The translations under genes and the position numbers were made by a program. From Bog-473 sp963745665 (GTDB lineage: Bacteria > Actinomycetota > Acidimicrobiia > Acidimicrobiales > RAAP-2), in contig CAVUYE010000003.1 of NCBI GenBank assembly GCA_963745665.1, forward strand, positions 620,001 to 684,000: a DNA stretch of 64,000 nt, written 5' to 3'. This document shows, piece after piece, positions 10,090-19,132 of this stretch. The notes beneath the pieces were generated by a model that saw nothing but the letters and a program-made list of their open reading frames with translations, was not told the origin of the DNA and ran no database searches. The stretch's first letter is position 1. Each line of letters opens with the position of its first letter.

Positions 10090-10138
10090 CAGCCGGACAG
10101 CCATGCAGCCGGACAGCCATGCAGCCATGCAGCCGACA
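10090..10138. repeat. Short tandem repeat, 16-bp unit
   Basis: Two perfect copies of CAGCCGGACAGCCATG (10090-10105 and 10106-10121) followed by two partial copies. They fill the short gap between the PaiB-like gene start and the end of the upstream ligase gene. No function is evident. Confidence 0.8.
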
Positions 10139-10143
10139 TCGCT

Positions 10144-11769
10144 TCAGCCGGCGGGCACCCCCAGCTCGTCCATCGACTCGGCCCGGTGGCGCGTGTAGTC
10201 CACCTTCCCGTTGGGCGCCCGCCCGATGGTGGCGACCGTCCGCACCCGCCTGGGCGCCTTGTACGTGGCCAGCTGCTCCTTCACGTGCGCGATCAACTCC
10301 GGCTCGGCCGGCCCGACGGCGCCGGGGTGCAGCTCGACCACGGCCACGACCTGCTCGCCGTAGGTCGGGTGGGGGACTCCCACCACGACGGCGTCCCGGA
10401 CGCCAGGATGCGTTTTGAGCGCCTCCTCGACCTCCTCGGGGAAGATCTTCTCGCCGCCCGAATTGATGCACACCGATCCTCGCCCCAGCAGGTGGATGGT
10501 CCCGTCGGCGCCGACCTGGGCGTAGTCGCCCGGGATGGAGTAGCGCACCCCGTCGATCTCCTTGAAGGTGCGCTCGGACTTCTCCGGGTCCTTGTAATAG
10601 CCCAGTGGGTTGCGACCGCCCAGCGCCAGGACGCCCACCTCGTCGGACCCGGGCGACACCTGGCGGCCGTCCTCGGTGAGCACCCGGACGTCGGGGCCGA
10701 GGGTGAACGAAGCCGTCTTGGCCGCCGACCCGCCGCCCGACACCGAGATACCCATGCCGAGCGCCTCCGACGAGCTGAAGGTGTCGGCCAGCAGCATCCC
10801 CGGGTGGTGCGCCAGCAGGCGCTGCTTCACCGGCTCGCTCCACATGGCGCCCGACGAGATGATCATCATCAACGAGCTCAGGTCCCATCGGCCCGGATGC
10901 TCGTCGAGTACCGCCAACAAGGGCAGCGAGAAGGGGTCGCCCACGATCACGAGGGCACTGACTTTTTCGCGCTCGACGACGTCGAGCATCTCGGTCGGGT
11001 CGTACTTGCGCGACTCGAGCAGGCAGACGCGCCCGCCCTCGGCAAGCACCGTGTTGGAGGTGAAGGCGCCGGTGCCGTGCATGAGAGGGCAGGCCGGCAG
11101 GAGGGTGATGCTGCCCGGGCGGGCTTCCAGCGACTCCCGCACCGGCCCGAGCCCGCCCTCGATGTCGTAGTGGCGTGTGCCCCCGTCGACCAGCTTGGCG
11201 AACAGATCGTCCTGGCGCCACATCACGCCCTTGGGCATGCCCGTGGTACCGCCGGTGTAAAGCATGTAGAGGTCGTCGCCGCTGCGACCCCACGGCGCCG
11301 AGACCCGTCCGATGGCGGACTTGGCGGCGTCCTCGTACGGCGTGGCCCAGTCCGGGCAAGGCCCGGTGCCGTCGTCGACCCAGAGCCAGCCCTTCACGCC
11401 GGGCACGCGTTCGAGGATCCCCTCGATACGGTCCGAGAAGGCCCCGTGGAAGACGACGGCGATGGCATCCGCGTTTTCCCACAGGTAGCTCAGCTCGTCG
11501 TCGCCGTAGCGGTAGTTGGTGTTGACGGGCACGAGGCCGACCTTCACCGCGGCGAAGGTGGTCTGCAGGTACTCGGGCGAGTTGTAGAGGTAGATCGCCA
11601 CCTTGTCCTGCTGCACCGCGTTCAGGTCGAGGAGGAACTGCGCGATGCCGTCGGCGCCACGGTCGAACTCGCGCCACGTGACGTTGCGAGCCCCCTGCGT
11701 GACGGCGATCGAGTCGGGCTGCACGTCGGCCACCGTCTCCCAGACGTCCCCGTAGTTCCAGTTGCTCAT
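10144..11769 (-). CDS. FadD-type acyl-CoA ligase
   Basis: 541 residues; second ANL-family ligase in the window. The P-loop-like Y-T-G-G-T-T-G-M-P-K-G is near residues 171-181, hinge motifs G-D-Y-A and L-G-R-G-S follow, and the catalytic lysine is in N-G-K-V-D-Y near residue 526. It is closer to FadD19/FadD17-type ligases than to long-chain FadD15-type enzymes. An in-frame ATG four codons upstream (11781) is an alternative start. It is divergent from an acyl-CoA dehydrogenase with 99 bp between them. A ligase plus dehydrogenase is the usual entry pair of a beta-oxidation-like route. Confidence 0.87.
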   Translation of the reverse strand: MSNWNYGDVWETVADVQPDSIAVTQGARNVTWREFDRGADGIAQFLLDLNAVQQDKVAIYLYNSPEYLQTTFAAVKVGLVPVNTNYRYGDDELSYLWENADAIAVVFHGAFSDRIEGILERVPGVKGWLWVDDGTGPCPDWATPYEDAAKSAIGRVSAPWGRSGDDLYMLYTGGTTGMPKGVMWRQDDLFAKLVDGGTRHYDIEGGLGPVRESLEARPGSITLLPACPLMHGTGAFTSNTVLAEGGRVCLLESRKYDPTEMLDVVEREKVSALVIVGDPFSLPLLAVLDEHPGRWDLSSLMMIISSGAMWSEPVKQRLLAHHPGMLLADTFSSSEALGMGISVSGGGSAAKTASFTLGPDVRVLTEDGRQVSPGSDEVGVLALGGRNPLGYYKDPEKSERTFKEIDGVRYSIPGDYAQVGADGTIHLLGRGSVCINSGGEKIFPEEVEEALKTHPGVRDAVVVGVPHPTYGEQVVAVVELHPGAVGPAEPELIAHVKEQLATYKAPRRVRTVATIGRAPNGKVDYTRHRAESMDELGVPAG

Positions 11770-11868
11770 GCCGTGCTCCATCCCGCCAACGCTGACTGCT
11801 CTTGACTGTCGCGGACCCCCCGCCCCGCCGACATGCGGGATGCGAGGCGATGAGCCTACGCTCCGCGC

Positions 11869-13020
11869 GTGGACCTCGGCCTGCCCGGCGACGACGACCC
11901 CCGCCGCCTCACCATCCGGCACTGGCTCGACGAGCACCCGCACCCCACCGGCCGCCAGCTGGCCGAGGCCGGCTACGTGGCGCCGCACTGGGCGGCGCCG
12001 TACGGGCTCGACGCCGATCCGCTCACCCAGCTCGTGATCGACGAGGAGCTGCGGCGGAAAGACGTCAGGCGCCCGATCAACCCCATCGGCATCGGATGGG
12101 CGGGGCCAACCCTCATGTACGCCGGCACCGAGGAACAGAAGGAACGCTGGCTCTGGTCCCTGCTCAGCGGGGAGGACTTCTGGTGCCAGCTGTTCTCCGA
12201 GCCCGGCGCCGGCTCGGACCTGGCGGCGCTGAGCACCCGGGCCGAGCGCGACGGCGACCACTGGGTCGTCAACGGGCAGAAGGTGTGGACCAGCTACGCC
12301 CACATCGCCAAGTGGGGGATCCTGCTGGCCCGTACCGACCCCAGGGCCACCAAGCACATGGGGATCAGCTACTTCGTCTGTCCCATGGATACGCCCGGGA
12401 TCGACATCCGCCCGCTCATCGACATGACGGGGGAGCACGCCTTCAACGAGGTGTTCCTGACGGACGTGCGGATCCCGGCTGAGTATCTCGTCGGGCCTGA
12501 GCACGGTGGATGGGAGCTGGCCAAGGTCACCCTGGGCAACGAGCGTGTCTCGCTGTCGGGCGAGGGGGCGCTGTGGGGGATGGGCCCGACGGCGGAGGAT
12601 CTCGTGTCGCTGGTGCGGGAGGCCGGCGGTGCGCCCGACCCATCCACACGATCCCGGTTGGTGGACGTGTGGGTCGAGGCCCAGATACTGCGGGTGCTGC
12701 GCCTGCGGATGGTCTCGGCCGTCCTGGCGGGGCGGGCCCCCGGTGCGGAGGCTTCGGTCCGCAAGGCCATCGCCGACGCCCACGGTCAGCACATCATGGA
12801 TCTGGCCCGGGACCTGGCGGGGCCGTTCGGGATGCTGGCCGGGACGGGTCCGGTGGGCGGCTGGGCTGACCCATCCAGGGCATCCGGGCCGGCCGCCCCG
12901 GGCGCCACCTGGTCCCGTGGCTTTCTCTTCGCTCCGGCGCTCACCATCGGCGGTGGCACGGCCGAAGTCCAACGCAACATCGTGGCCGAAAAGGTTCTCG
13001 GTCTGCCGCGAGATCCCTGA
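11869..13020 (+). CDS. Acyl-CoA dehydrogenase (FadE family)
   Basis: 383 residues starting at GTG. It shows the family landmarks Q-L-F-S-E-P-G-A-G-S-D-L (flavin and substrate contact, near residue 105), W-V-V-N-G-Q-K-V-W-T-S and, at the C-terminus, G-G-G-T-A-E-V-Q-R-N-I-V-A-E-K-V-L-G. It would oxidise an acyl-CoA to the 2,3-enoyl-CoA with FAD and pass electrons to ETF. The segment between residues about 240 and 350 is shorter than in classical enzymes, as in the FadE subunits that form alpha2beta2 heteromers on steroid CoAs, so a partner is possible. Divergent from the acyl-CoA ligase. Confidence 0.87.
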   Translation: MDLGLPGDDDPRRLTIRHWLDEHPHPTGRQLAEAGYVAPHWAAPYGLDADPLTQLVIDEELRRKDVRRPINPIGIGWAGPTLMYAGTEEQKERWLWSLLSGEDFWCQLFSEPGAGSDLAALSTRAERDGDHWVVNGQKVWTSYAHIAKWGILLARTDPRATKHMGISYFVCPMDTPGIDIRPLIDMTGEHAFNEVFLTDVRIPAEYLVGPEHGGWELAKVTLGNERVSLSGEGALWGMGPTAEDLVSLVREAGGAPDPSTRSRLVDVWVEAQILRVLRLRMVSAVLAGRAPGAEASVRKAIADAHGQHIMDLARDLAGPFGMLAGTGPVGGWADPSRASGPAAPGATWSRGFLFAPALTIGGGTAEVQRNIVAEKVLGLPRDP

Positions 13021-13207
13021 CCCTCGGCCGTTACCCACACGGTACGGGGGTGCGTCGGCCCGCGCCGCGCGACCGCCTCGAGCGCCGCACGGTTGCAACC
13101 GCCGTTGTGCATCCCGTACCGGTTGTCTGGTTGGTCTGGTGGTTTGGCTGGGTCTGGCTGGTCCGGTGGGAACCGGCTCGGGTGGAGCCCATGATCGGGA
13201 GGTTGCG

Positions 13208-14134
13208 ATGCGGAAGGTGTTTCTGTCCGGTGCACTGGCGTTGATCGGCCTGGCGGCCCCGGCCGCCTCGGTCCTGACCCCCGCCGCCGCCTCGCCGGCC
13301 GCTGCGGCTACGGCGGCTCCCGCCGTGCCTGCGGTGCCGGGGCTCTATCACGTCCCGATCATCGGCAAGGTCACGTTGCCGGGTGCTCTGGGCTCCCTCC
13401 TGGGCGGCAGGGGCAGCAACGGCCTGCGTCGGGCCACGGCAGTGCAGTCGTCCAACTGGGCCGGCTACGCCGACACAAACGACACCTTCAGTTCGGTGAC
13501 CTCGTCGTGGACCGAGCCGACGGTCAACTGTGCCAACAGCAACAGTTTGCTGAACGGCATCCTCAGCCTGAGCGACCTGCTCGGTGGTCCCGGCGCCGCC
13601 TCGGCGTTCTGGGTCGGGCTCGACGGCTACAACTCGTCGAGCGTGGAGCAGCTCGGCACGGACTCGGACTGCGACTCCGGCACGCCGTCGTACTACGCCT
13701 GGTACGAGATGTACCCCAACCCGTCAGTGACGCTGCCGAGCCAGTATCCGGTGCAGCCGGGCAACCAGATGGCGGCGCTGGTGGCATCGAACTCGGCCGG
13801 TACGTCGTTCACGCTCGAAATCAAGGACGTCACGGCCGGGTGGACGTTCTCCACCACGCAGACCGGCAGCGGCTTCGCCCGCTCGTCGGCCGAGGTCATC
13901 GCCGAAGCGCCATCGTCGTGCAGCATCCTGTTCTGCAGCGAGGTGCCCCTGGCTGACTTCGGCCAGGTCAACTACTCGGGCTCGGCGGTGATCAACTCAG
14001 CCGGGACGAAGGGGTCCTTGGCGTCCTTCAACGCCAACGAGATCACCATGGCGGACAACGGGTCGACGCTGGCCACGCCGAGCAGCCTGAGCTCGGGCGG
14101 GTCGTCGTTCGGGGTGACCTGGAACAACTCGTAA
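13208..14134 (+). CDS. Secreted peptidase G1 (eqolisin-type glutamic peptidase)
   Basis: 308 residues. An N-terminal signal peptide (M-R-K-V-F-L-S-G-A-L, hydrophobic core, A-A-A-S-P region) is followed by an Ala/Pro-rich propeptide-like stretch to about residue 75. The mature domain starts at S-S-N-W-A-G-Y. It contains A-F-W-V-G-L-D-G and a Gln in V-E-Q-L-G-T (Q148), W-Y-E-M-Y-P, and a Glu in S-A-E-V-I-A-E-A-P (E229). A Gln/Glu dyad is the catalytic pair of family G1, acid-active endopeptidases best known from fungi. Cysteines (108, 154, 238, 243) could form disulfides outside the cell. ATG at 13208 is preceded by a weak GGGAGG. Confidence 0.82.
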   Translation: MRKVFLSGALALIGLAAPAASVLTPAAASPAAAATAAPAVPAVPGLYHVPIIGKVTLPGALGSLLGGRGSNGLRRATAVQSSNWAGYADTNDTFSSVTSSWTEPTVNCANSNSLLNGILSLSDLLGGPGAASAFWVGLDGYNSSSVEQLGTDSDCDSGTPSYYAWYEMYPNPSVTLPSQYPVQPGNQMAALVASNSAGTSFTLEIKDVTAGWTFSTTQTGSGFARSSAEVIAEAPSSCSILFCSEVPLADFGQVNYSGSAVINSAGTKGSLASFNANEITMADNGSTLATPSSLSSGGSSFGVTWNNS

Positions 14135-14151
14135 CTCGGAGTTCGGAATCG

Positions 14152-14170
14152 CAGAGGCCGGGACCCTCTG
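14152..14170. terminator. Possible hairpin between converging genes
   Basis: CAGAGG, 7-nt loop, CCTCTG; a second GGCGG/CCGCC stem follows at about 14184-14201. It lies between the converging peptidase and riboflavin synthase genes. No T-tract is present, so termination is only suggested. Confidence 0.3.
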
Positions 14171-14237
14171 AGGTCGGGCCGGGGCGGCAGTCTTACCGCC
14201 TCGGCTCCTGCGACCCCGGGCCACTGGGCCTGGGTGA

Positions 14238-14714
14238 CTACAGCTCGAGCGGACCGGCGTGGGCGAAGCCCTGGCGGATGCCCTGGCCGGCCCGGGCTGT
14301 GAGCTGCTCCGGCTCGTAGAGCATGAGGTAGGCGTTGCGGGCATGGTCGCGTGAGCGATTCTTGAAGACCGTGGCGAGCTCGGCCGGGTCATCGGACTCG
14401 TCCTCGTGGACGAAGACCTCCAGGATCGGCGTGTTGGTCATGAGCTGGGCGGTCATGATGCCGGTCGAGGCCTCGTGGGCGCAGACCTTGTCGACCTGCT
14501 CCCGGCCCGGCATGCCCAGGGCGACCACAATGCGGCAGCCGTCCTCCTCGATCATCTTCTTGGCCGCCACGGCCAGGTCTTTGAACCCCGGGACGGTGCG
14601 GCGCAGGGTGGTGAATTGGGTGCCGTATCCAGGGCATTCAGACAGCTCGTCGAGTGCCTCGGCGCCCATGTCGTAGCGGGCGAACATGGTGTCAACCACG
14701 CCGATTAGGTCCAT
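14238..14714 (-). CDS. ribC: Archaeal-type riboflavin synthase
   Basis: 158 residues matching the archaeal riboflavin synthase family (COG1731, RibC of methanogens), which is related in fold to lumazine synthase rather than to bacterial RibE. Diagnostic stretches are G-V-V-D-T-M-F-A-R-Y-D-M, R-R-T-V-P-G-F-K-D-L, A-L-G-M-P-G, D-K-V-C-A-H-E-A-S-T-G, E-V-F-V-H-E-D-E and the C-terminal Q-G-F-A-H-A-G-P-L. It would dismutate two 6,7-dimethyl-8-ribityllumazine molecules to riboflavin. Most actinobacteria use the unrelated two-domain RibE, so this is unusual. It stands alone, divergent from bioA with a 62-bp gap; no other rib gene is in the window. Confidence 0.85.
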   Translation of the reverse strand: MDLIGVVDTMFARYDMGAEALDELSECPGYGTQFTTLRRTVPGFKDLAVAAKKMIEEDGCRIVVALGMPGREQVDKVCAHEASTGIMTAQLMTNTPILEVFVHEDESDDPAELATVFKNRSRDHARNAYLMLYEPEQLTARAGQGIRQGFAHAGPLEL

Positions 14715-14776
14715 GACCCATTCTCGCGCAGAGAGTCGCCTGGTCCGGCCGCTGCCCTCTGGTCCACAATTGCCCG

Positions 14777-16138
14777 GTGATCCCCCCCAATCCAGAGAAT
14801 CAGCCGCATTCCGACCGTCCCGGCCGCGCCCCGGAGTCCCGGACCTGGGTGGAACGTGATGCGGCCGTGGTGTGGCACGGCTTCACCCAGATGGCGGCCT
14901 ATGCCGGCAACGCGCCCCTTGTCATCGAGCGGGCCGAGGGGCGGGAGCTGATCGACGCCGACGGCAACCGCTATCTCGACGCCATCTCGTCGCTGTGGGT
15001 CAACACCCTCGGGCACCACGTCCCCGAGCTCGATGCCGCCTTGGCGGCCCAGGCGAACAAGGTCGCCCACTCCACCATGCTGGGCAACGGCAACACGGTC
15101 GTGATCGAACTGGCGGAGGCCCTCGCCCCCGTCGTGCCGGTCGACGACCCTCACTTCCTCTTCGCCGCGGATGGCGCGGTGGCGGTCGAGCAGGCGCTCA
15201 AGATCGCGTTCCAGTATTGGATCAACCGCGGCGTCGACGGCCGGACGCGCTTCCTCGCGCTCGGCGATGCGTACCACGGCGACACGCTCGGTTCGCTCTC
15301 CGTCGGTGACGGCGGCGTCTTCAGTACCGTGTTCGACCCGCTGTGCTTCCCCGTGGTGCGCACACCCGGCTACGCCGACCCGGGTTGGGCTGACAAGGCG
15401 TGCGCGAGCATCGAGGCTCACGGCGAGGAGCTGGCCGCCGTGGTGATCGAGCCCTTGGTGCAGGGCGCGTCCGGCATGCTGTGCGCCTCGGCGTCCGATG
15501 TGCGGCGGCTCGGCGAGGCCTGCCGTCAGGCGGGCACGCTCCTCATCTGCGACGAGGTGGCGACCGGATTCGGGCGCACGGGGACGCTGTTCGCCTCTGA
15601 GCAGTGCGGCGTGCGGCCCGACCTCCTGTGCGTCGGGAAGGGGATCACCGGCGGGTACCTCGCCATGTCCGCCACGGTGGCGTCGGGCGCGGTGTTCGGT
15701 GCGTTCCTGGGCGCCGATCTCGGGCCCGAGACCTTCTATCACGGGCATTCGTACGGGGGGAATGCGTTGGCGGCGGCGGTGGCGCTCGAGCACCTGCGGC
15801 TGATTGAGGCGTGGGATGTGTTGGCGAACGTGCGGGCGCGGGCCGACCAGTTGGCGTCATTGCTCGGAGAACGGGTCGCCGGTCGGGCCGAAGTCCGCGA
15901 GGTTCGTCAGCGTGGGTTGATGGTCGGCGTCGAGCTGGCGCCGCCTTCGCCGGGGCTCCGCTGGGGTCGCCGGGTGTGTGCGGGCGCCGTCGATCGGGGC
16001 GTGCTGCTGCGTCCTCTGGGTGACGTCGTGGTTCTGATGCCGCCGCTGACGACTACGGCGGAGGAGATCGTACGGATCGTCGACGCTCTGGATGGGGGGT
16101 TGGACGACCTGGCCGGATCCAAGCTGGAATCCAAATGA
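14777..16138 (+). CDS. bioA: Adenosylmethionine-8-amino-7-oxononanoate aminotransferase (BioA)
   Basis: 453 residues, class III PLP aminotransferase. It shows D-A-I-S-S-L-W-V-N-T-L-G-H near the N-terminus, G-D-A-Y-H-G-D-T-L-G-S, the D-E-V-A-T-G-F-G-R-T-G motif with the PLP-ring aspartate, and the Schiff-base lysine in V-G-K-G-I-T-G-G. It converts KAPA to DAPA with SAM as amino donor. The start is GTG at 14777. It is first gene of a bioA-bioF-bioD run and its stop overlaps the bioF start by 4 nt, so the two are translationally coupled. Confidence 0.93.
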   Translation: MIPPNPENQPHSDRPGRAPESRTWVERDAAVVWHGFTQMAAYAGNAPLVIERAEGRELIDADGNRYLDAISSLWVNTLGHHVPELDAALAAQANKVAHSTMLGNGNTVVIELAEALAPVVPVDDPHFLFAADGAVAVEQALKIAFQYWINRGVDGRTRFLALGDAYHGDTLGSLSVGDGGVFSTVFDPLCFPVVRTPGYADPGWADKACASIEAHGEELAAVVIEPLVQGASGMLCASASDVRRLGEACRQAGTLLICDEVATGFGRTGTLFASEQCGVRPDLLCVGKGITGGYLAMSATVASGAVFGAFLGADLGPETFYHGHSYGGNALAAAVALEHLRLIEAWDVLANVRARADQLASLLGERVAGRAEVREVRQRGLMVGVELAPPSPGLRWGRRVCAGAVDRGVLLRPLGDVVVLMPPLTTTAEEIVRIVDALDGGLDDLAGSKLESK

Positions 16139-17361
16139 GCGACGACGTGGGCGGGTCGCTCTGGGACGCTCGGATCCGGGCCGCTCTGGATCGGGTCGTG
16201 GACGAGGGCCGCTGGCGGGCGCCGCGGGAATTCGACGCCCTCGGACCGGCAGGCCTGCTCGATGGGGGGCCGGTCGTGTCCTTCGCGTCCAACGACTATC
16301 TCGGCTTGAGTGGGCATCCGGCCGCGATTGCGGCCGCGCGGAGTGCACTCACCCGCTGGGGTGCCGGCTCCGGCGCCTCGCGCCTGGTGACCGGGAGCCG
16401 CCCAATCCACAGCGAATTGGAGAGGGCCCTGGCCGAGTGGAAGGGCACTGAGGCCGCTGTCTGCTTCCCGACCGGGTTCGCCGCCAACCTCGGCGTCCTG
16501 TCGACGCTCGGCGGCCCGGGTGTGCGCATCCTGTCGGACGAACTGAACCACGCCAGCATCATCGACGGGTGCCGGCTGTCCCGCTCAGCCCTCGCCGTCT
16601 ACCGCCACCGTGACATGGGACATTTGTCCGAGCTCCTGGCGGAGGGCGCGGGGCCTGGCATGGCGACCATCGTCGTCACCGACTCCGTGTTTTCCATGGA
16701 TGGGGACGTCGCCCCCCTCGACGAGCTGGTCGCACTCTGCCGACGCCACGACGCCCTCCTCATCCTCGATGAGGCGCATGCCGTCCTCGGCCCCAACCTC
16801 CCGGACGCCTCCGTGCGGGACAAGGACGGAGGCGGCGTGAGCGGAGGGCGGGACCGGGACGGCCTGCAGGGGGGAACGGTCGTGCGGGTCGGCACGCTGT
16901 CGAAGACATTGGGATCGCTCGGCGGTTTCGTGGCGGCCTCGCGCGACATCGTCGACCTCATCGTCAACCGGGCCCGCTCGTACATCTTCTCGACCGCGCC
17001 GACGCCCGCCGACGCCGCGGCGGCGCTCGCTGCGCTCCGTATCGTGCGATCGGCCGAAGGCGCCGCCCTGACGGGCCGCCTCGCCGCCCTGATCGACCTG
17101 GTGACGGAGGCCGGATTCGCGGCGCCGGGACATCCGAGCCCGATCATCCCCATCGTGCTGGGCAGCGAGCAGGCGGCGCTCAACGCATCGGCGGCGCTGC
17201 TCCACGAGGGACTGTGGGTCCCCGCCATCCGCCCGCCCACGGTGCCTGTCGGCACCAGCCGTCTCCGGGTCACGCTGTCGGCGGCGCATACCGACGAGGA
17301 TGTCAGCCGGTTGCTTCACGCGCTGGCCCTCCTCCCGACGCCGACGCCTGCAGCGCTCTGA
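16135..17361 (+). CDS. bioF: 8-amino-7-oxononanoate synthase (BioF)
   Basis: 408 residues of the alpha-oxoamine synthase family: S-N-D-Y-L-G-L-S at about 50-57, D-E-L-N-H-A-S-I-I-D-G, T-D-S-V-F-S-M-D-G-D, D-E-A-H-A-V and the PLP lysine in G-T-L-S-K-T-L-G. It condenses pimeloyl thioester with alanine to KAPA. A Gly/Arg/Asp-rich insertion lies between D-E-A-H and the PLP lysine (about residues 226-250). The ATG overlaps the bioA stop (ATGA), and bioD follows 5 bp after its stop. Confidence 0.93.
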   Translation: MSDDVGGSLWDARIRAALDRVVDEGRWRAPREFDALGPAGLLDGGPVVSFASNDYLGLSGHPAAIAAARSALTRWGAGSGASRLVTGSRPIHSELERALAEWKGTEAAVCFPTGFAANLGVLSTLGGPGVRILSDELNHASIIDGCRLSRSALAVYRHRDMGHLSELLAEGAGPGMATIVVTDSVFSMDGDVAPLDELVALCRRHDALLILDEAHAVLGPNLPDASVRDKDGGGVSGGRDRDGLQGGTVVRVGTLSKTLGSLGGFVAASRDIVDLIVNRARSYIFSTAPTPADAAAALAALRIVRSAEGAALTGRLAALIDLVTEAGFAAPGHPSPIIPIVLGSEQAALNASAALLHEGLWVPAIRPPTVPVGTSRLRVTLSAAHTDEDVSRLLHALALLPTPTPAAL

Positions 17362-17366
17362 CAGGC

Positions 17367-18026
17367 GTGCGCCCGCGCCGCCTGGTTGCCGTGGTCGGCA
17401 CGGGGACCGACATTGGGAAGACATGGGTTGCCGCGCGTCTCCTGACCGACCTCTGCGCGGCGGGCATCCGCGTGGCCGCCCGCAAACCGGCGCAGTCCTT
17501 CGAGCCCGACGACGACCCCGCCGGCCTCGATGCGGCAGTGCTCGGCGCAGCCACCGGCGAGCCCCCCGAAGAGGTCTGCCCCCCGCACCGCTGGTACGAG
17601 GTGGCAATGGCTCCCCCCATGGCGGCGGCGGCGCTGGGCCGCCCGCCCTTCACCATCGACGACCTCGTGTCGGAGCTGCGCTGGCCGACCGGGGCGGTCG
17701 CCGTCGACTTGGGGCTGGTTGAGACCGCCGGCGGGCTCCTCTCGCCCTTGGCCGAGGATGGGGACTGCCGAGACTTCTGCGCGGCGTGTGCCCCTGACTG
17801 CGTCCTGCTTGTCGCCGACGCCGGGCTCGGTACGATCAACGCAGTCCGACTGGCCGTCGAGGCGCTCAACGCTCTTGATGTGCCGATCGCCGTCGTCCTG
17901 AACCGTTTCCACGCCGGGACCGATCTCCACGTGCGCAACCTCGAGTGGTTGCGGGCGCGTAGCGGACTCACGGTCGTCCCCATGCCGGGCGGAGAGGCTG
18001 AGCTCGTAAAGCTGGTGTCCGGCTGA
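17367..18026 (+). CDS. bioD: Dethiobiotin synthetase (BioD)
   Basis: 219 residues starting at GTG, 5 bp after bioF. The Walker A motif G-T-G-T-D-I-G-K-T is at the N-terminus, then A-R-K-P-A-Q-S (switch lysine region) and V-E-T-A-G-G-L-L-S-P, which is the BioD signature. It closes the ureido ring of DAPA using CO2 and ATP. It completes the bioAFD operon; the last step, bioB, is encoded about 10 kb away at 27548-28666. Confidence 0.92.
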   Translation: MRPRRLVAVVGTGTDIGKTWVAARLLTDLCAAGIRVAARKPAQSFEPDDDPAGLDAAVLGAATGEPPEEVCPPHRWYEVAMAPPMAAAALGRPPFTIDDLVSELRWPTGAVAVDLGLVETAGGLLSPLAEDGDCRDFCAACAPDCVLLVADAGLGTINAVRLAVEALNALDVPIAVVLNRFHAGTDLHVRNLEWLRARSGLTVVPMPGGEAELVKLVSG

Positions 18027-18102
18027 CTCGGTCTGCCAGCGCCGAATGGGCCACTGAGTTCCTTCTCCCCGCCCGGACACATCGCCCGAGTCGCACGCGC
18101 TG

Positions 18103-19098
18103 CTAGCCGAGCGGACCATCGCGCTCGGGGATTCCGCCGCGCAGCATGTCGTCGACACTGACGAAGTCGTATGCGGTGAGCCAGAGTCGGAGGAGGTGCC
18201 GATGGCGGTGGGGTTCGAGATAGTCCTCGTAGGCCTCTCGGGAATGCAGGATCTTGGCGTTGGCCAGGAACTGAATGTCACCAGGCTCGAAGTGCATCTC
18301 GAGATACATCGTGGGATCGTTGGCGAACGACTCAATGAGCTCCAGAGCAGCGATTTGATCTCGGGTCAGACGAGGGACCTGAGGATGGCGCTGGGCATCG
18401 CGGATGTACCAACCGATGTAGAAGATCCTCGGGGTACCGCCGATATCGTTGAACACCGGGAGCGCGAAGAAGGGATCCTCGCCCTCGGATTGCTCGTCGT
18501 TGCGATCCCAGCACATCGGCTCGTATAACACGTCGAGCAGGTCGGGCCGCTGGCGGAGGATCTCGTTGTAGACGCCGAGCGAGCTGGCGATGCGGCTCTC
18601 CCCGCCGGACATCGCAGTCGCGAGGCAGAGAAGTCCGACGATGTCCGATCCGTCCGTGTGGAAGCCCTGGCGTTGCCGTGTCCGGTACAGGCGCACGCTC
18701 GGGTCCCTGCGAGCGACACCTTCATCGAGCACATGGCCCAGCAGTGTGGCATCGGCGTCTTGGCCCACGGGCGCGCCGAGCTGGAGGCCGAGCCCCACGT
18801 AGGCAAGCTCCGTCTCTTCGGCCGACAACTTCCCGATGGGGAAGCCACGGATGAGCACGAAACCGTGCCCTTCACGTAACGACTCCACCCACGCCGACAC
18901 GCCGGGCTGCAGTTCCGGGAGATCGAAATCATCACGAGTCAGGGTTGTGGTCGATCGCTCAGCCGCTCGTGCCGGGCCGGCGCCGTCGACGATGGCGGCG
19001 CGCTCATCTTGAGAGAGATGCCACGTCCACCGATCTGCGTCAGTGACGTCTGCCGAACACCAGACCGCCGGAGAATCGATCGGGCTGCGCAAAGTCAT
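18103..19098 (-). CDS. TauD/TfdA-family Fe(II)/2-oxoglutarate dioxygenase
   Basis: 331 residues from the ATG at 19098. The iron facial triad is visible: H147-x-D149 in G-F-H-T-D-G and H285 in K-I-L-H-S-R, with the 2-oxoglutarate arginine in H-L-L-R-L-W-L (R304). The family hydroxylates diverse small molecules; the substrate cannot be read from sequence. An in-frame ATG at 19149 would overlap the upstream arsC by 17 nt. It was not chosen because the conserved family N-terminus starts at M-T-L-R-S-P-I-D, but coupling is possible. It is last in line behind the ars genes on the same strand, which makes a link to that operon possible but unproven. Confidence 0.82.
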   Translation of the reverse strand: MTLRSPIDSPAVWCSADVTDADRWTWHLSQDERAAIVDGAGPARAAERSTTTLTRDDFDLPELQPGVSAWVESLREGHGFVLIRGFPIGKLSAEETELAYVGLGLQLGAPVGQDADATLLGHVLDEGVARRDPSVRLYRTRQRQGFHTDGSDIVGLLCLATAMSGGESRIASSLGVYNEILRQRPDLLDVLYEPMCWDRNDEQSEGEDPFFALPVFNDIGGTPRIFYIGWYIRDAQRHPQVPRLTRDQIAALELIESFANDPTMYLEMHFEPGDIQFLANAKILHSREAYEDYLEPHRHRHLLRLWLTAYDFVSVDDMLRGGIPERDGPLG

Positions 19099-19132
19099 GA
19101 ATCCGGGCGCACAAAGAGGCAGAGGTCTCTCT

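Noticed and set aside
14705..15793. Long minus-strand open frame opposite bioA
   Set aside because: Mirror of a certain bioA gene; composition typical of antisense of high-GC coding DNA.
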